64,000 nucleotides of DNA from a virus. Every line of letters starts with the position of its first letter. Within the stretch, counting starts at the first letter, position 1. The stretch is from IMG/VR virus record IMGVR_UViG_3300023184_000031, positions 1 to 64,000 of that record. One strand, written 5' to 3'. Positions 25,496-34,705 of this stretch are shown here, one piece after another. The notes below the pieces were generated by a model, which did not search any database, was not told the origin of the DNA, and was given only the letters and a program-made list of their open reading frames with translations. The position numbers were made by a program, and so were the translations under genes.

Positions 25496-26277
25496 TTGAA
25501 AAAAATGCAAACATCATTAAAGACCCTAACATTAAACGTATTGTAGAATACAAAGAGGGCGACAAACAAATTAACATTCTAGATTCTAGATTTTACCGTA
25601 GAGATGACAAATATTACCCATCAGTAACATCAGTATTAAATTATTTCCCTAAAAACCAATTTTTCCATTCCTGGTTGAAAGATGTTGGCCACAACGCCGA
25701 CATCATTGCTTCTAAAGCAGCAGGTGAAGGTACACAGGTACATAATGCTATTGAGCAATTCCTTAATGGAGCTGAAATACAGTGGATTGATGAATATGGT
25801 AAAGCGCAATATAATTTAGATGTTTGGAGAATGATATTGAAATTTGCTGATTTTTGGAATACCCATAAACCAGAACTAATATCAACTGAGTATCATTTAT
25901 TCTCGGATGTACATGAATATGCTGGAACAGCGGATTTAGTTGTTAGAATTGATGGTAAATTATGGTTATTAGATATTAAAACATCTAATTCGCTACATAC
26001 TAGCTATGGTTTACAACTATCCGCTTATGCTATGGCTTGGAACGAAACACATACAGATCCTATTGAAAGAACAGGAATATTGTGGTTAAAAGCATCGACA
26101 CGCACTGCTGGTAAAGACGGTAAAATTCAAGGTAAGGGTTGGGAATTAAAGGAATATAGTAAAATTGCTGAAAATTTCGTTATGTTTAAAAACATATATG
26201 AAATATATAAAATGGAAAATCCGGACTTTAAACCATATACTGAATTATTACCAATTAGTATTAAAATAACAGAATAA
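25492..26277 (+). CDS. RecB/Cas4-like PD-(D/E)XK nuclease
   Basis: 261 residues. The catalytic order is visible: GTQVHNAIEQFL (His/helix motif, ~82), GTADLVV (Asp ~147), LLDIKTS (D-x-K ~161-163) and QLSAYAMAW (Gln ~173). This fits the RecB/Cas4-like exonuclease family that trims or recombines DNA ends. Overlaps the primase stop by 4 bases, so the two form a replication/recombination pair. Confidence 0.8.
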   Translation: MIEKNANIIKDPNIKRIVEYKEGDKQINILDSRFYRRDDKYYPSVTSVLNYFPKNQFFHSWLKDVGHNADIIASKAAGEGTQVHNAIEQFLNGAEIQWIDEYGKAQYNLDVWRMILKFADFWNTHKPELISTEYHLFSDVHEYAGTADLVVRIDGKLWLLDIKTSNSLHTSYGLQLSAYAMAWNETHTDPIERTGILWLKASTRTAGKDGKIQGKGWELKEYSKIAENFVMFKNIYEIYKMENPDFKPYTELLPISIKITE

Positions 26278-26278
26278 C

Positions 26279-26287
26279 ATATTTATT
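26279..26287 (+). promoter_or_regulatory. late-type promoter element
   Basis: ATATTTATT 17 bases before the ATG at 26305. Confidence 0.65.
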
Positions 26288-26304
26288 GATATATTATTTA
26301 AAAA

Positions 26305-27726
26305 ATGAATTTAGGACAATACTTAGCTAATACACTATTAGAAGCAGAAAATCAACCAACAATAGCATTATTCCCAGGGGTATTTAAACCACCACATAAA
26401 GGTCACGTTGATGTAGTAAATAAACTACTAAAAGCGGCGGATCAAGTAGTAATACTAATATCACCAAAAACACGTGAAGGTATTACTGCTGATGAAAGTG
26501 TTGCTGTTTGGAACTTATATAAAGATAAAGGTCTATTTGATGGTTCAGTTGAAATTAAAGTATCATCATCACCAACACCTGTTGGAGAAGTATATGATGT
26601 TGTTAAAAAAAATCCCGATAGTGAATTTTTAGTAGCATTTGGTAAAGATGAAATTAGTCGTTATAAGAATATTGAAAAATTCTTTAATGTAAAAGTATTT
26701 GATGCTGACTCAGTTGAAGGTGTTGATTCTACTAGTTTGCGTATGGCACTAATACAGAAAAATGAAGATGAAATATCAAAATTACTTCCTGATGGTGTAT
26801 CAACAGATGAATTTTTAACAGCATTGAATACTAAACCAGAAGAAAAATCTGAAGAAACACCAACAGAACAACCACCAACTGAACAGCCAACACCTGAACA
26901 ACCATTACAAGAATCACCTCCAATTAATTTTGAAGATGATGCTTATCAAGATTATGTAATGCAAAATCAAGATAAAATAGAAAAAGCAGCTGCTGTATTT
27001 AATTTACCAATCCCTGATATGAACTACGCTTTTGATAGTGGAGATGAAGTAGTATTGAATGATGATATGTGGGATAAGCTGCAAAATAGCAAATCATATA
27101 AAATGAAAACATTAGATGATGCTATTCAACATTCATTAAAATTAGGTATAAATCCTAAACCATATATTGATCAAATTAAAGCTGGTAAGGATATGCCATT
27201 ACCACTTGTATTATGTTATGGACAGGATAAGTATTATTTGGTAGGTGGTGAAGTAGTATTATCCTTATATAGAGCTTTAGGTTCAATTCCAACTGTACTA
27301 CAGGGCACATTAAATTTACAAACTAAACAATTACATCAACCTACTTCTCTTGGTGAAGGTTTAAATAATGATACCGATAAACAATTATTAAAGAAATTTA
27401 TTGATTTCGCTATTAAAGAATTAGGCATAAAAAAACCACCAACATCCCTTACATTATCAAGAGATAATGGTATGGCTAAAGAAATGCATACATTTGGTTC
27501 ATTTAATCCTAATAACGATAAAATATGGTTGTATGTTAAAAACCGTAACATGGCTGATTTGCTACGTACATTAGCACATGAATTAGTACATCGTAAGCAA
27601 GCTGAGGATGGTAGAATAGATTACAATAGTGGTGAAACGGGTAGTGAAATTGAAAATGAAGCAAATGCTCAAGCAGGTGTATTATTAAGAAAATTTGGTA
27701 AACAAAACGAAGAAATATATCAATAA
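26305..27726 (+). CDS. tagged nucleotidylyltransferase / ParB-like / metallopeptidase fusion
   Basis: 473 residues with several modules. Residues 1-13: tag-like helix NLGQYLANTLLE followed by A. Residues 18-175: nucleotidylyltransferase (cytidylyltransferase-like) fold with H31-K-G-H34 (PPHKGH) and the closing VDSTSLR (140-146), as in NMN adenylyltransferases. Residues 178-205: Pro/Glu/Thr linker with PTEQP repeats. Residues ~215-340: unknown helices then a ParB/sulfiredoxin-like strand set (LPLVLCYGQDKYYLVGGEVV). Residues ~355-473: zinc peptidase with H425-E-L-V-H429 and a Glu-rich helix (GSEIENEANAQA). Looks like a polyvalent protein carried in the head. Late promoter precedes it. Confidence 0.75.
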   Translation: MNLGQYLANTLLEAENQPTIALFPGVFKPPHKGHVDVVNKLLKAADQVVILISPKTREGITADESVAVWNLYKDKGLFDGSVEIKVSSSPTPVGEVYDVVKKNPDSEFLVAFGKDEISRYKNIEKFFNVKVFDADSVEGVDSTSLRMALIQKNEDEISKLLPDGVSTDEFLTALNTKPEEKSEETPTEQPPTEQPTPEQPLQESPPINFEDDAYQDYVMQNQDKIEKAAAVFNLPIPDMNYAFDSGDEVVLNDDMWDKLQNSKSYKMKTLDDAIQHSLKLGINPKPYIDQIKAGKDMPLPLVLCYGQDKYYLVGGEVVLSLYRALGSIPTVLQGTLNLQTKQLHQPTSLGEGLNNDTDKQLLKKFIDFAIKELGIKKPPTSLTLSRDNGMAKEMHTFGSFNPNNDKIWLYVKNRNMADLLRTLAHELVHRKQAEDGRIDYNSGETGSEIENEANAQAGVLLRKFGKQNEEIYQ

Positions 27727-27733
27727 TTAAGTT

Positions 27734-28315
27734 ATGAGTGACAATTTATTAAAAAAAGAGTTCCGTACACGCGATGTACAACGTATGCGTAACATTATTA
27801 CCAAAAAAGCAGGTGATAAAACTGGCGTACAGGTTGGATACACTGCGGATTATATTGAACGCAAGGAGGGTGACGTTTGGGAAGAACGTGGCAAAAAATG
27901 GACCATTAAAAATAGTCTAAAGCAGACAGTAACACGTTTTGACGATATTAAGAAAAAAATATTTACACCTATCACATGTCCTAACTGCAACAAACCAATG
28001 AATAAAGGACAAATTGACAAATATATGTTCTCTATTCACCAAACATGCTCAGATTGTGTGTTTAAACGTGAAACCAAACTAAAGCACGAGGGTAAATACG
28101 AAGAATACGAACGTGATATGATTAAGCAAGGCATTACATACCATATTAAAGAAATGGAAAATGTATTGCTAGAACTACTTATGGGTCAATCTGGTGAATC
28201 ATATGTAACTGAAGCTGGTGATATTGAAGAGTGGAAAGGTAAAAGTTTAGATAACCAATTCATACAGGATATACAAGAATATATACAAAAACTTAAGGAC
28301 GTTGTAGAGCATTAA
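27734..28315 (+). CDS. zinc-ribbon hypothetical protein
   Basis: 193 residues. One CPNC (about residue 81) and one CSDC (about 102) form a probable zinc ribbon in the middle. The N-terminus is basic (KKEFRTRDVQRMRNIITKK), the C-terminus acidic and helical. Family not recognised by name; likely DNA-, RNA- or protein-binding. Follows the fusion gene by 7 bases. Confidence 0.6.
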   Translation: MSDNLLKKEFRTRDVQRMRNIITKKAGDKTGVQVGYTADYIERKEGDVWEERGKKWTIKNSLKQTVTRFDDIKKKIFTPITCPNCNKPMNKGQIDKYMFSIHQTCSDCVFKRETKLKHEGKYEEYERDMIKQGITYHIKEMENVLLELLMGQSGESYVTEAGDIEEWKGKSLDNQFIQDIQEYIQKLKDVVEH

Positions 28316-28323
28316 TATTTATA
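28315..28323 (+). promoter_or_regulatory. late-type promoter element
   Basis: ATATTTATA overlapping the preceding stop; 34 bases before the ATG at 28358. Confidence 0.55.
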
Positions 28324-28357
28324 GGTATCATTACCGTTACCGTTTAAAAGTTCAAGT

Positions 28358-28960
28358 ATGTCTGTAGATTTAACTGTCGCAATAGTTTCGTCTGTCTTTA
28401 CAGCTATTGTTGGACCTATAGCGGTTCATATAGTAAAAATGAAGACGGAAAAAGGTAAGCTAGATGTGTTGAGAGATGCAATAGCTAATAATTCTCTTGT
28501 AGCTAATAAGGTAGAAGAGATTAAAGACACAACTGGAGCAGACAGAGTATGGATAACACAATTCCACAATGGTGGTACATTTTATCCAACAGGAAAGTCA
28601 ATACAGAAATTTAGTATGTTTTATGAATCAGTATCTCAGGGTACCACCTCAGTACAACAAAATTTCCAAAACATTCCTATTAGTCTACTTAGTAAATCTA
28701 TAAACCATTTGTTGGAACGTAATGTTATTGCAATCCATGATTTTGGAAATGATGATTTAAACACATATGGTTTAGAGTACATAGCTGAAGTGAGTGGGTG
28801 TAAGAGTACATATCAATTTTCCATTAAAACAATTGATGGTAAATTTATTGGTATATTGGGGTTAGATTTTGTTAAGGAACCAACACACCTTCTGTTAGAA
28901 GAAACTAATCGTTTATTAGTAGAAGCAACAACAATAGGTGGTGTATTATATAAAAAATAA
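28358..28960 (+). CDS. membrane-anchored GAF-like sensor protein
   Basis: 200 residues. N-terminal membrane helix (LTVAIVSSVFTAIVGPIAVHIV), a short coil, then a GAF-like domain: TGADRVWITQFHNGG, SMFYESV, IPISLLSKSINHLL, YQFSIKTIDGKFIGILGLDF. GAF domains bind small ligands; the cytoplasmic domain would hang from the inner membrane. No output domain is attached. Role in the phage unknown. Confidence 0.6.
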   Translation: MSVDLTVAIVSSVFTAIVGPIAVHIVKMKTEKGKLDVLRDAIANNSLVANKVEEIKDTTGADRVWITQFHNGGTFYPTGKSIQKFSMFYESVSQGTTSVQQNFQNIPISLLSKSINHLLERNVIAIHDFGNDDLNTYGLEYIAEVSGCKSTYQFSIKTIDGKFIGILGLDFVKEPTHLLLEETNRLLVEATTIGGVLYKK

Positions 28961-29199
28961 TGATTAAGTTAACAGACTTACTAGAAAAGAAAGGGGTAGA
29001 ACCACTACAGTTTCCTGATGGCTTTAAACCAGCTAAAACGGTACCTGAAGGTGGTGCTATGTGTGCTAATTGTGCTAAATGGAATAAAGAAACTCAATTA
29101 TGTGAAGGTCAATACTATATTGACTGGAACGGTAACGGCAAAATACCAACAGAACCAACTAAATACGTTTGTATTTGGTGGGTACCAAAAAATAAATAG
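28960..29199 (+). CDS. MIKL-tagged small four-Cys protein
   Basis: 79 residues. Tag-like start MIKLTDLLE. The rest carries CANC (about residues 36-39), a Cys near 49 (QLCEG) and VCIWW near 72, the spacing seen in small metal/Fe-S (HiPIP-like) domains. Could be a packaged redox or zinc protein. Start overlaps the previous stop (TAATG). Confidence 0.55.
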   Translation: MIKLTDLLEKKGVEPLQFPDGFKPAKTVPEGGAMCANCAKWNKETQLCEGQYYIDWNGNGKIPTEPTKYVCIWWVPKNK

Positions 29200-29201
29200 C
29201 G

Positions 29202-30143
29202 ATGATTAAATTAATAGATTTATTAAATGAAGATAATTTTCAAAGTGAGGAACCATCATCATTCTCTAATGAACAAGAAGTAATCCAAGACTATATAAAT
29301 GAATTGCCATCAGAAGGAACAACCATGAGTGATGTTATGGAAGATGCTAAAGATTACCCTCATGCTTTTCAGCTAAGATTATTAATGAGAATAGCAAAAG
29401 ATGGATTATTAAATCTCAGCAACAGTAATATAAAAGTTAAACCAGAGGGAGTATTGCAAATGTTTAATACTCAATCTGATATAGCATATAACGCTTTAGC
29501 TAATTATAATCTAAATGAAAAAGCGCCCTGCTGGAAAGGTTATAAGCAAATTGGTATGAAGGAAAAAGGTGGTAGGGAAGTACCAAACTGTGTTCCTTTA
29601 AATGAATTAAGTCCTACATCAGTTGGTGTTCCTGAATTTTTAGAAAAAGCAAAAAAACAACAATATCCTTATTTACAGTTTCCATCATTTGAAGCTTTAG
29701 AAGAGTATGTGTCGTATGCCTCTGGTAAAGAATTTAATGAATTAAATACTGAAGCTGGGTTAAATGAAGCGTTTTTTATTGGTGAAGATGATATAGATGA
29801 ATATGATGTAGATGAAAATAATATTAATGAAGTAAAAGATTTTATTAAATTTCTAAAAAAATACTTTACAATATTAGCGGAAGCACAATGCGATTGTGTT
29901 TATGAAGCTGAGTATCATGGTCGTCAAGTATCACTAGGCAAACCAATGCAAGGTGATATTAAGAAATTTAAAGTATACGTTAAAAATAGCAAAGGCAAAG
30001 TCGTAAAGGTTAATTTCGGACAAAAAGGAATGAACATAAAAAAGAATAATCCTGTAAGACGCAAAGCATATAGAGCAAGACATAACTGTAATAACCCAGG
30101 ACCACGTACTAAAGCAAATTATTGGTCTTGCAGAAAATGGTAA
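29202..30143 (+). CDS. MIKL-tagged multi-motif protein
   Basis: 313 residues. Tag-like start MIKLIDLLNE. Two modules familiar from virion-linked proteins of large phages: PCWKGYKQIGMKEKGG with VPNCVP (about residues 109-131), and the basic C-terminus RRKAYRARHNC and KANYWSCRKW. An acidic linker (DDIDEYDVDENN) joins them. The C-terminal part probably binds nucleic acid or metal. Function unknown. Confidence 0.55.
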   Translation: MIKLIDLLNEDNFQSEEPSSFSNEQEVIQDYINELPSEGTTMSDVMEDAKDYPHAFQLRLLMRIAKDGLLNLSNSNIKVKPEGVLQMFNTQSDIAYNALANYNLNEKAPCWKGYKQIGMKEKGGREVPNCVPLNELSPTSVGVPEFLEKAKKQQYPYLQFPSFEALEEYVSYASGKEFNELNTEAGLNEAFFIGEDDIDEYDVDENNINEVKDFIKFLKKYFTILAEAQCDCVYEAEYHGRQVSLGKPMQGDIKKFKVYVKNSKGKVVKVNFGQKGMNIKKNNPVRRKAYRARHNCNNPGPRTKANYWSCRKW

Positions 30144-30146
30144 AAT

Positions 30147-32816
30147 ATGAGAGCAATAGATAGATTTATATTACACGTAGTTCACAATTGGACAAATGAG
30201 TTAAATGAAGCTTATAGCGAAAATGCTATCAAAGCCTTTATTAAGAAATTTAGTGAAGAAGCAGACGATTTGAATATCGCTATATCAGAACCTCAATTAA
30301 GAGCATACATCGATCGTTTTGATACATTAAAAAATTCACCTAAAATTACTAATAAAGATCTTAATAGTGATTATTGGAATATATCTAAATTAATTAGATT
30401 AGTTACCTCTACTAAAGGTGCTGAAGTACCTGAAGAAGTTGAATCTACCCCAGATGTTGTTTATAATCAGGATGGTTTAGTTATATACAATGGTTCTAAA
30501 GAAGGAAACTGTTTAACTTATGGTAGTGGAGAAAAATGGTGTATTACTAGAGGATCATTTGGTAGTTATAGATATGATGCTAGCAGAAAAAACCCAACAT
30601 TCTATTTAGTAAAAGATAATAATTTATCTGATAGTGATAATAAAAGTTTTTTTGTTGTTGTAGTAGGTAGTGATAATACATACAAAGTATCCGATAGATC
30701 AAATAATGACGTTGGCGGCAGAGGTACAGAATGGGAAAGATGGGAATCATGGTCATTTGTTGAACAAAACTTTCCATCAGTCAGAGGATTAAGAAGTGTA
30801 TTTAAATACATTCCTTTATCGTCTGCAGAAAAAATGAATCAGTCCTATAAACATAGTGCTATTCCTATTAGAGAATTTATAAAATTTCCTTATTCTGTTA
30901 AAGAACAATATTTAGTTGTTAGAAAAGGTAACGAACTATTTACAGATGTTAGTACAGATGAATTTGTTTCAAAATATCTTCCTCAATACCCACAATTAGC
31001 TACATTCATTTCAACTAACGCTGGTATTGTACCTAATGAAATTTTAGTAAAACATTTAGATAAATTTTCTAATCAAGATACAAGATCTATTATAGCTAAT
31101 ATGAGGGATAAAGTTAAAATTGACCTTTTATCCTCTGAATCTGTTCCATTTGCTGTTAAAAAATTATTAGTAATGGTAGATAAATGGAATGTACCATCTA
31201 ATGAAAGATTATATATTACTAAAGATGGTAATGCCATTGTTAAATTAAAATTTGAAGAAGAAATATCTGTAGGTGTATATACAGCAGAAGATGATTATCC
31301 AAACATCAAATTAAATCAACGTACATCAAAATATTTACTTGATTATCCTAAATTAGATGAATTACCATTTAACAGTTTACTTAAATTAGCTACTGATGGT
31401 ATTGTAAATAAAGAATTCCTTGCTAAAGTTATTGAAAAAGCCAAATCAGAAGAAAACTCAGCTATTATAGTTAAAAAAGTAGAAGATGGTGAAATATTAG
31501 TTGATGCTAATTCATTCTCATCGTATAAAATAAAAGACGGTAATATAACTAAAATACCGTTTACTGATGAAGAAGTACAAACAGCTTTAGGAGAAGAAAA
31601 AGAGAATACAGCATTCCAACAAGGTGCTGTTAATATAGTAAAAGACACAATAAATAATTATGAAAATATTCCTCCAACTATTGATAAAGATGCCTTCGTA
31701 TCTATTGTAAAGTCAACCCCATATAATAAAAGAACATTTACCTCTGATAATGCAAGAGGTCAACAAATACTTCTTGTACCTGATGGAGAAAGCAGATTTG
31801 CTTTATTTACAAGAAATACAGAAGAATTATATAATTTTTCTACTGACCAGGATTATGGTAATGGAGGTGATTGGAGAAGAAGAGATACTACTGATTGGAT
31901 GGATGAAGGAGCATGGAGAGCATATTTCACTTATTTAAGAAATGAAAATAAGTTTTATGAAGGAAGTAGATTAGCTCAATGGTTTAGAGGATCATATACT
32001 AATAATGAATGTCGAAAAGCATGGTTTAAAGCACAACCACCACTATCCCCAACAGATCAATACGCAGTAGCAGTAACAGCTGCTAATTATTATCTTGTTA
32101 ATAAAGCTAACCCACGTGAATCCCTTAAATTATCAGATTCAGGTAAATTAGTTAAAGCAAATATTCCATCAGCATTAGCTCGTCAATTATTAGGTACCAC
32201 ACAAACCCAAGCTACACCAACAGCCCCAGCAGCACAATTTGGTGCTGGACAAGCAGTAGCAGCACCATTACGTACAGGTAGAGGTAGACCAGCAGGTGTA
32301 CCTAATGCTCCACGCGCCGCTGCACCAGCTGTAGATGCAGGTGGAGATCTAAATATAGGTGAAATAATGGATGAAACAGGATTACAAACTGCATTTATGC
32401 GTATGCCACGTTCTGATTATAGACGATTAAATGTAACAACAGGTGTACGTGTTAATCCAAATGGTGATAGAGGTGCTGCTCGTCGTAATAACCAATTAGG
32501 AGCAGCGGGTCGCGTAGGTAAAGTTATTGAAGTTGGTTCTAGCAAAATATATTTTATTCGTTTAGCAAACCAATCTATAATAGCATCTATCAATATACAA
32601 CCAGGCAATAGAAATTATATATTATTTCCTAATGCTCAAGGTAACGTAATGATACCAATGAATTCACCAGCTGAATTAATGCAAGTATTACAACAACGTA
32701 ACTTGGCTGAAGTACAACAATATATGGTACGTGAGTATATTGCTAATAATCCACAACATATTGATGAAGTAAAATCATTACTAAGAAAACACATAGCTGA
32801 AACCATAAATCAATAA
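30147..32816 (+). CDS. large tagged multidomain accessory protein
   Basis: 889 residues. N-terminal amphipathic helix ending NELNE|A (residue 21). Residues ~110-215 hold a repeat-seen phage module: GNCLTYGSGEKWCIT, NPTFYLVKD, a Gly-rich loop and WERWESWSF. A middle region (~500-640) repeats a similar W-rich pattern (DWRRRDTTDWMDEGAW). An Ala/Pro-rich linker with an AT-hook-like RTGRGRPAG (~710) leads to a C-terminal beta domain. Ends SLLRKHIAETI. Family and activity unknown; size, tag and modularity fit a packaged polyvalent protein. Confidence 0.6.
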   Translation: MRAIDRFILHVVHNWTNELNEAYSENAIKAFIKKFSEEADDLNIAISEPQLRAYIDRFDTLKNSPKITNKDLNSDYWNISKLIRLVTSTKGAEVPEEVESTPDVVYNQDGLVIYNGSKEGNCLTYGSGEKWCITRGSFGSYRYDASRKNPTFYLVKDNNLSDSDNKSFFVVVVGSDNTYKVSDRSNNDVGGRGTEWERWESWSFVEQNFPSVRGLRSVFKYIPLSSAEKMNQSYKHSAIPIREFIKFPYSVKEQYLVVRKGNELFTDVSTDEFVSKYLPQYPQLATFISTNAGIVPNEILVKHLDKFSNQDTRSIIANMRDKVKIDLLSSESVPFAVKKLLVMVDKWNVPSNERLYITKDGNAIVKLKFEEEISVGVYTAEDDYPNIKLNQRTSKYLLDYPKLDELPFNSLLKLATDGIVNKEFLAKVIEKAKSEENSAIIVKKVEDGEILVDANSFSSYKIKDGNITKIPFTDEEVQTALGEEKENTAFQQGAVNIVKDTINNYENIPPTIDKDAFVSIVKSTPYNKRTFTSDNARGQQILLVPDGESRFALFTRNTEELYNFSTDQDYGNGGDWRRRDTTDWMDEGAWRAYFTYLRNENKFYEGSRLAQWFRGSYTNNECRKAWFKAQPPLSPTDQYAVAVTAANYYLVNKANPRESLKLSDSGKLVKANIPSALARQLLGTTQTQATPTAPAAQFGAGQAVAAPLRTGRGRPAGVPNAPRAAAPAVDAGGDLNIGEIMDETGLQTAFMRMPRSDYRRLNVTTGVRVNPNGDRGAARRNNQLGAAGRVGKVIEVGSSKIYFIRLANQSIIASINIQPGNRNYILFPNAQGNVMIPMNSPAELMQVLQQRNLAEVQQYMVREYIANNPQHIDEVKSLLRKHIAETINQ

Positions 32817-32824
32817 TATTTATA
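32816..32824 (+). promoter_or_regulatory. late-type promoter element
   Basis: ATATTTATA directly at the preceding stop; 20 bases before the ATG at 32845. Confidence 0.65.
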
Positions 32825-32844
32825 TATATAAACATAAAAAAACA

Positions 32845-33399
32845 ATGAATAACTACGCATTACGCTTATTTGTACGTAACTTAATACTAGAAGCAAACGA
32901 AAAAAAGGTTAATAAAGAGCCTAAGAAAACAATGAAAAAGGAAGATAAAGCTCCTAAAAGCGATGGTAAATTAGTAGATCTTAAAAAAGAACTTGCTGCA
33001 TTAGAGCAATATAAAGACGAGCTACAAGCTGCTAAATTCGCTGAAAAAACAGCATCAACTGAAGTTGAATTTGCTAATTTAGCTCATTTTGCTAAAGAAT
33101 TAGACGCTCTTAAAGCGCGTGGCGTTGAATTAGAAAAAGAAGTTGATGAAAAAATTGTTGAGCTAAAAGAAAAAGTGGCTGAAGCAAAGAATAAAATCAA
33201 GGAAATGATGGGTCTTACACCTGAAAAGAAAGGTAAAGACAAAATGGTAGATGAAGCTCGCTTTAAAAAAGGTACTGACATTGGTAAAAAAGGTCCCGGA
33301 TTTGCTAAAATTGAAAAAGCAGCAGCTAAAAAATATGGTTCAGAAGAAGCTGGTAAGAAAGTAGCTGGCGCTATATTGAAAAAAGTAGTAAAGAAATAA
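32845..33399 (+). CDS. tagged coiled-coil basic protein
   Basis: 184 residues. Tag-like start ALRLFVRNLILE|ANE (residue 16). A long Lys/Glu coiled coil (about 45-125) follows, then a basic tail FKKGTDIGKKGPGFAKIEKA and KKYGSEEAGKKVAGAILKK, a motif that recurs in virion-associated proteins of large phages. Probably an internal, DNA-contacting head protein; inference. Confidence 0.55.
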   Translation: MNNYALRLFVRNLILEANEKKVNKEPKKTMKKEDKAPKSDGKLVDLKKELAALEQYKDELQAAKFAEKTASTEVEFANLAHFAKELDALKARGVELEKEVDEKIVELKEKVAEAKNKIKEMMGLTPEKKGKDKMVDEARFKKGTDIGKKGPGFAKIEKAAAKKYGSEEAGKKVAGAILKKVVKK

Positions 33400-33401
33400 C
33401 A

Positions 33402-34151
33402 ATGATTAAATTAGCTGAATTATTAGATAAAGTAGGTCAAGAAGACGATGACATCAACAATGATGGTAAGGTAGATAAAACAGACAAATATCTTCTTAAA
33501 CGCCGTAAAGCAATAGCTACTAATCTTAAGGAAAATGATACTCCAAAGCATAAGATCATTGCTCAATTGATGGGTCCTGATTTTTTCTTATCTAAAAAAC
33601 CAGAAAGTAGTTGGGATGATAAAGATCACGATTTATTTAATCGCATTACAAAAATGGCTCAAGAAACAGGTAAAGTTCCTAAGCTAAAAGAAAATCAAGA
33701 CCATGAAGTATCAATGGCACAAGCCAGTTTAAAATCAATTATTAAATCAGCCGCTCAACTAATGCTTAAACTAGGCAATATGGAGCGTGATATACCAGGA
33801 TGGATACAAGATCACATCACAAACGCTGAAAATTATATTGATCAAGCATCTCAAGGATTCCACGAATTAAACGAAGGTCCTCAAATTGGTAAACTTCCTG
33901 TAAGAATATATAAACTTGTTCAAGGAAAAGAAACTGAATTATCTAAAATTAAGAATCCTAAAGTAATAGATTATATTAAAAAGAATTCTGAAAACATAAA
34001 TATAGAGGATTTAGCTAAACTTCTTTCTGTACGAGAGCAAGTTGCTTTACAATATATAAACGCTTTAAAAACATTAGGAGCTTTAGTATCAAAAAATCCC
34101 ACTACTAGTAAACCTATGAGTAGTAATGATGTTGATGATTTATTTAATTAA
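33402..34151 (+). CDS. MIKL-tagged protein with EF-hand-like loop
   Basis: 249 residues. Tag-like start MIKLAELLDK. Next a dockerin/EF-hand-like loop DINNDGKVDKTDKYLLKRR (about residues 17-35), which could bind calcium. Residues ~105-160 hold HEVSMAQASLKSIIKSAAQL and IPGWIQDHITNAENYIDQA, a helical module common in virion-linked proteins of large phages. The C-terminus looks like a winged-helix/HTH unit. Unknown role. Confidence 0.55.
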   Translation: MIKLAELLDKVGQEDDDINNDGKVDKTDKYLLKRRKAIATNLKENDTPKHKIIAQLMGPDFFLSKKPESSWDDKDHDLFNRITKMAQETGKVPKLKENQDHEVSMAQASLKSIIKSAAQLMLKLGNMERDIPGWIQDHITNAENYIDQASQGFHELNEGPQIGKLPVRIYKLVQGKETELSKIKNPKVIDYIKKNSENINIEDLAKLLSVREQVALQYINALKTLGALVSKNPTTSKPMSSNDVDDLFN

Positions 34152-34167
34152 GGCACAAAAATAATAA

Positions 34168-34704
34168 ATGAATAAACAACTATTATTAGAAAAATACATT
34201 AAGGTAGCTGTTAAAAAAGCTCTTAAAGAGCAAGAAGAACAACAGCGAAAAGCAGAAAAAGCGATGTACATGGTATATCGTTTTCCTGGTTTGAAAAAAC
34301 TAATGGAAAATTTAATGTCACCTGCTTTTGGTCGCTACGTTAATAGTATTAATATAGTTGCTCCCAAACCAACAACATTTCAAGTTGATTTAATTAATGG
34401 TCAAGATTTTAGTATTAAATATATTGGCAAAGGTAATTTCCAAGTTAAAGTATCTGGTAGAAAATATGATCCTATTAATTTAGGTGAATTAGAGCGTGCT
34501 TCACAAGGTATAGCTGATTTATTAGAATTAAATTACGCACCTAAAGAAGTCGCTGAAGGTGGAGGAACACCACCACCAACTGAATCACCGGCAACATCCG
34601 GAGCTGAATTAGGCCCTGATTTAGCAGGGGCAGGAGCAGCTGAAACAGCACTACCAACAGGAGCTGAAACACCAGAAACACCAGAAACACCAGAAGAAGC
34701 ATAA
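34168..34704 (+). CDS. tagged hypothetical protein with Pro/Thr tail
   Basis: 178 residues. Basic amphipathic start LLLEKYIKVAVKKALKE|QEE. Small alpha/beta core (about 55-125), then a low-complexity Ala/Pro/Gly/Thr/Glu tail ending in PETPETPEEA repeats. No family recognised. Tandem 2-base gap to the next gene. Confidence 0.5.
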   Translation: MNKQLLLEKYIKVAVKKALKEQEEQQRKAEKAMYMVYRFPGLKKLMENLMSPAFGRYVNSINIVAPKPTTFQVDLINGQDFSIKYIGKGNFQVKVSGRKYDPINLGELERASQGIADLLELNYAPKEVAEGGGTPPPTESPATSGAELGPDLAGAGAAETALPTGAETPETPETPEEA

Positions 34705-34705
34705 T

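Noticed and set aside
29018-29209. Open frame overlapping the four-Cys protein
   Set aside because: It is in another frame of the 28960 gene, which has the MIKL start, coupling to both neighbours and conserved Cys spacing.
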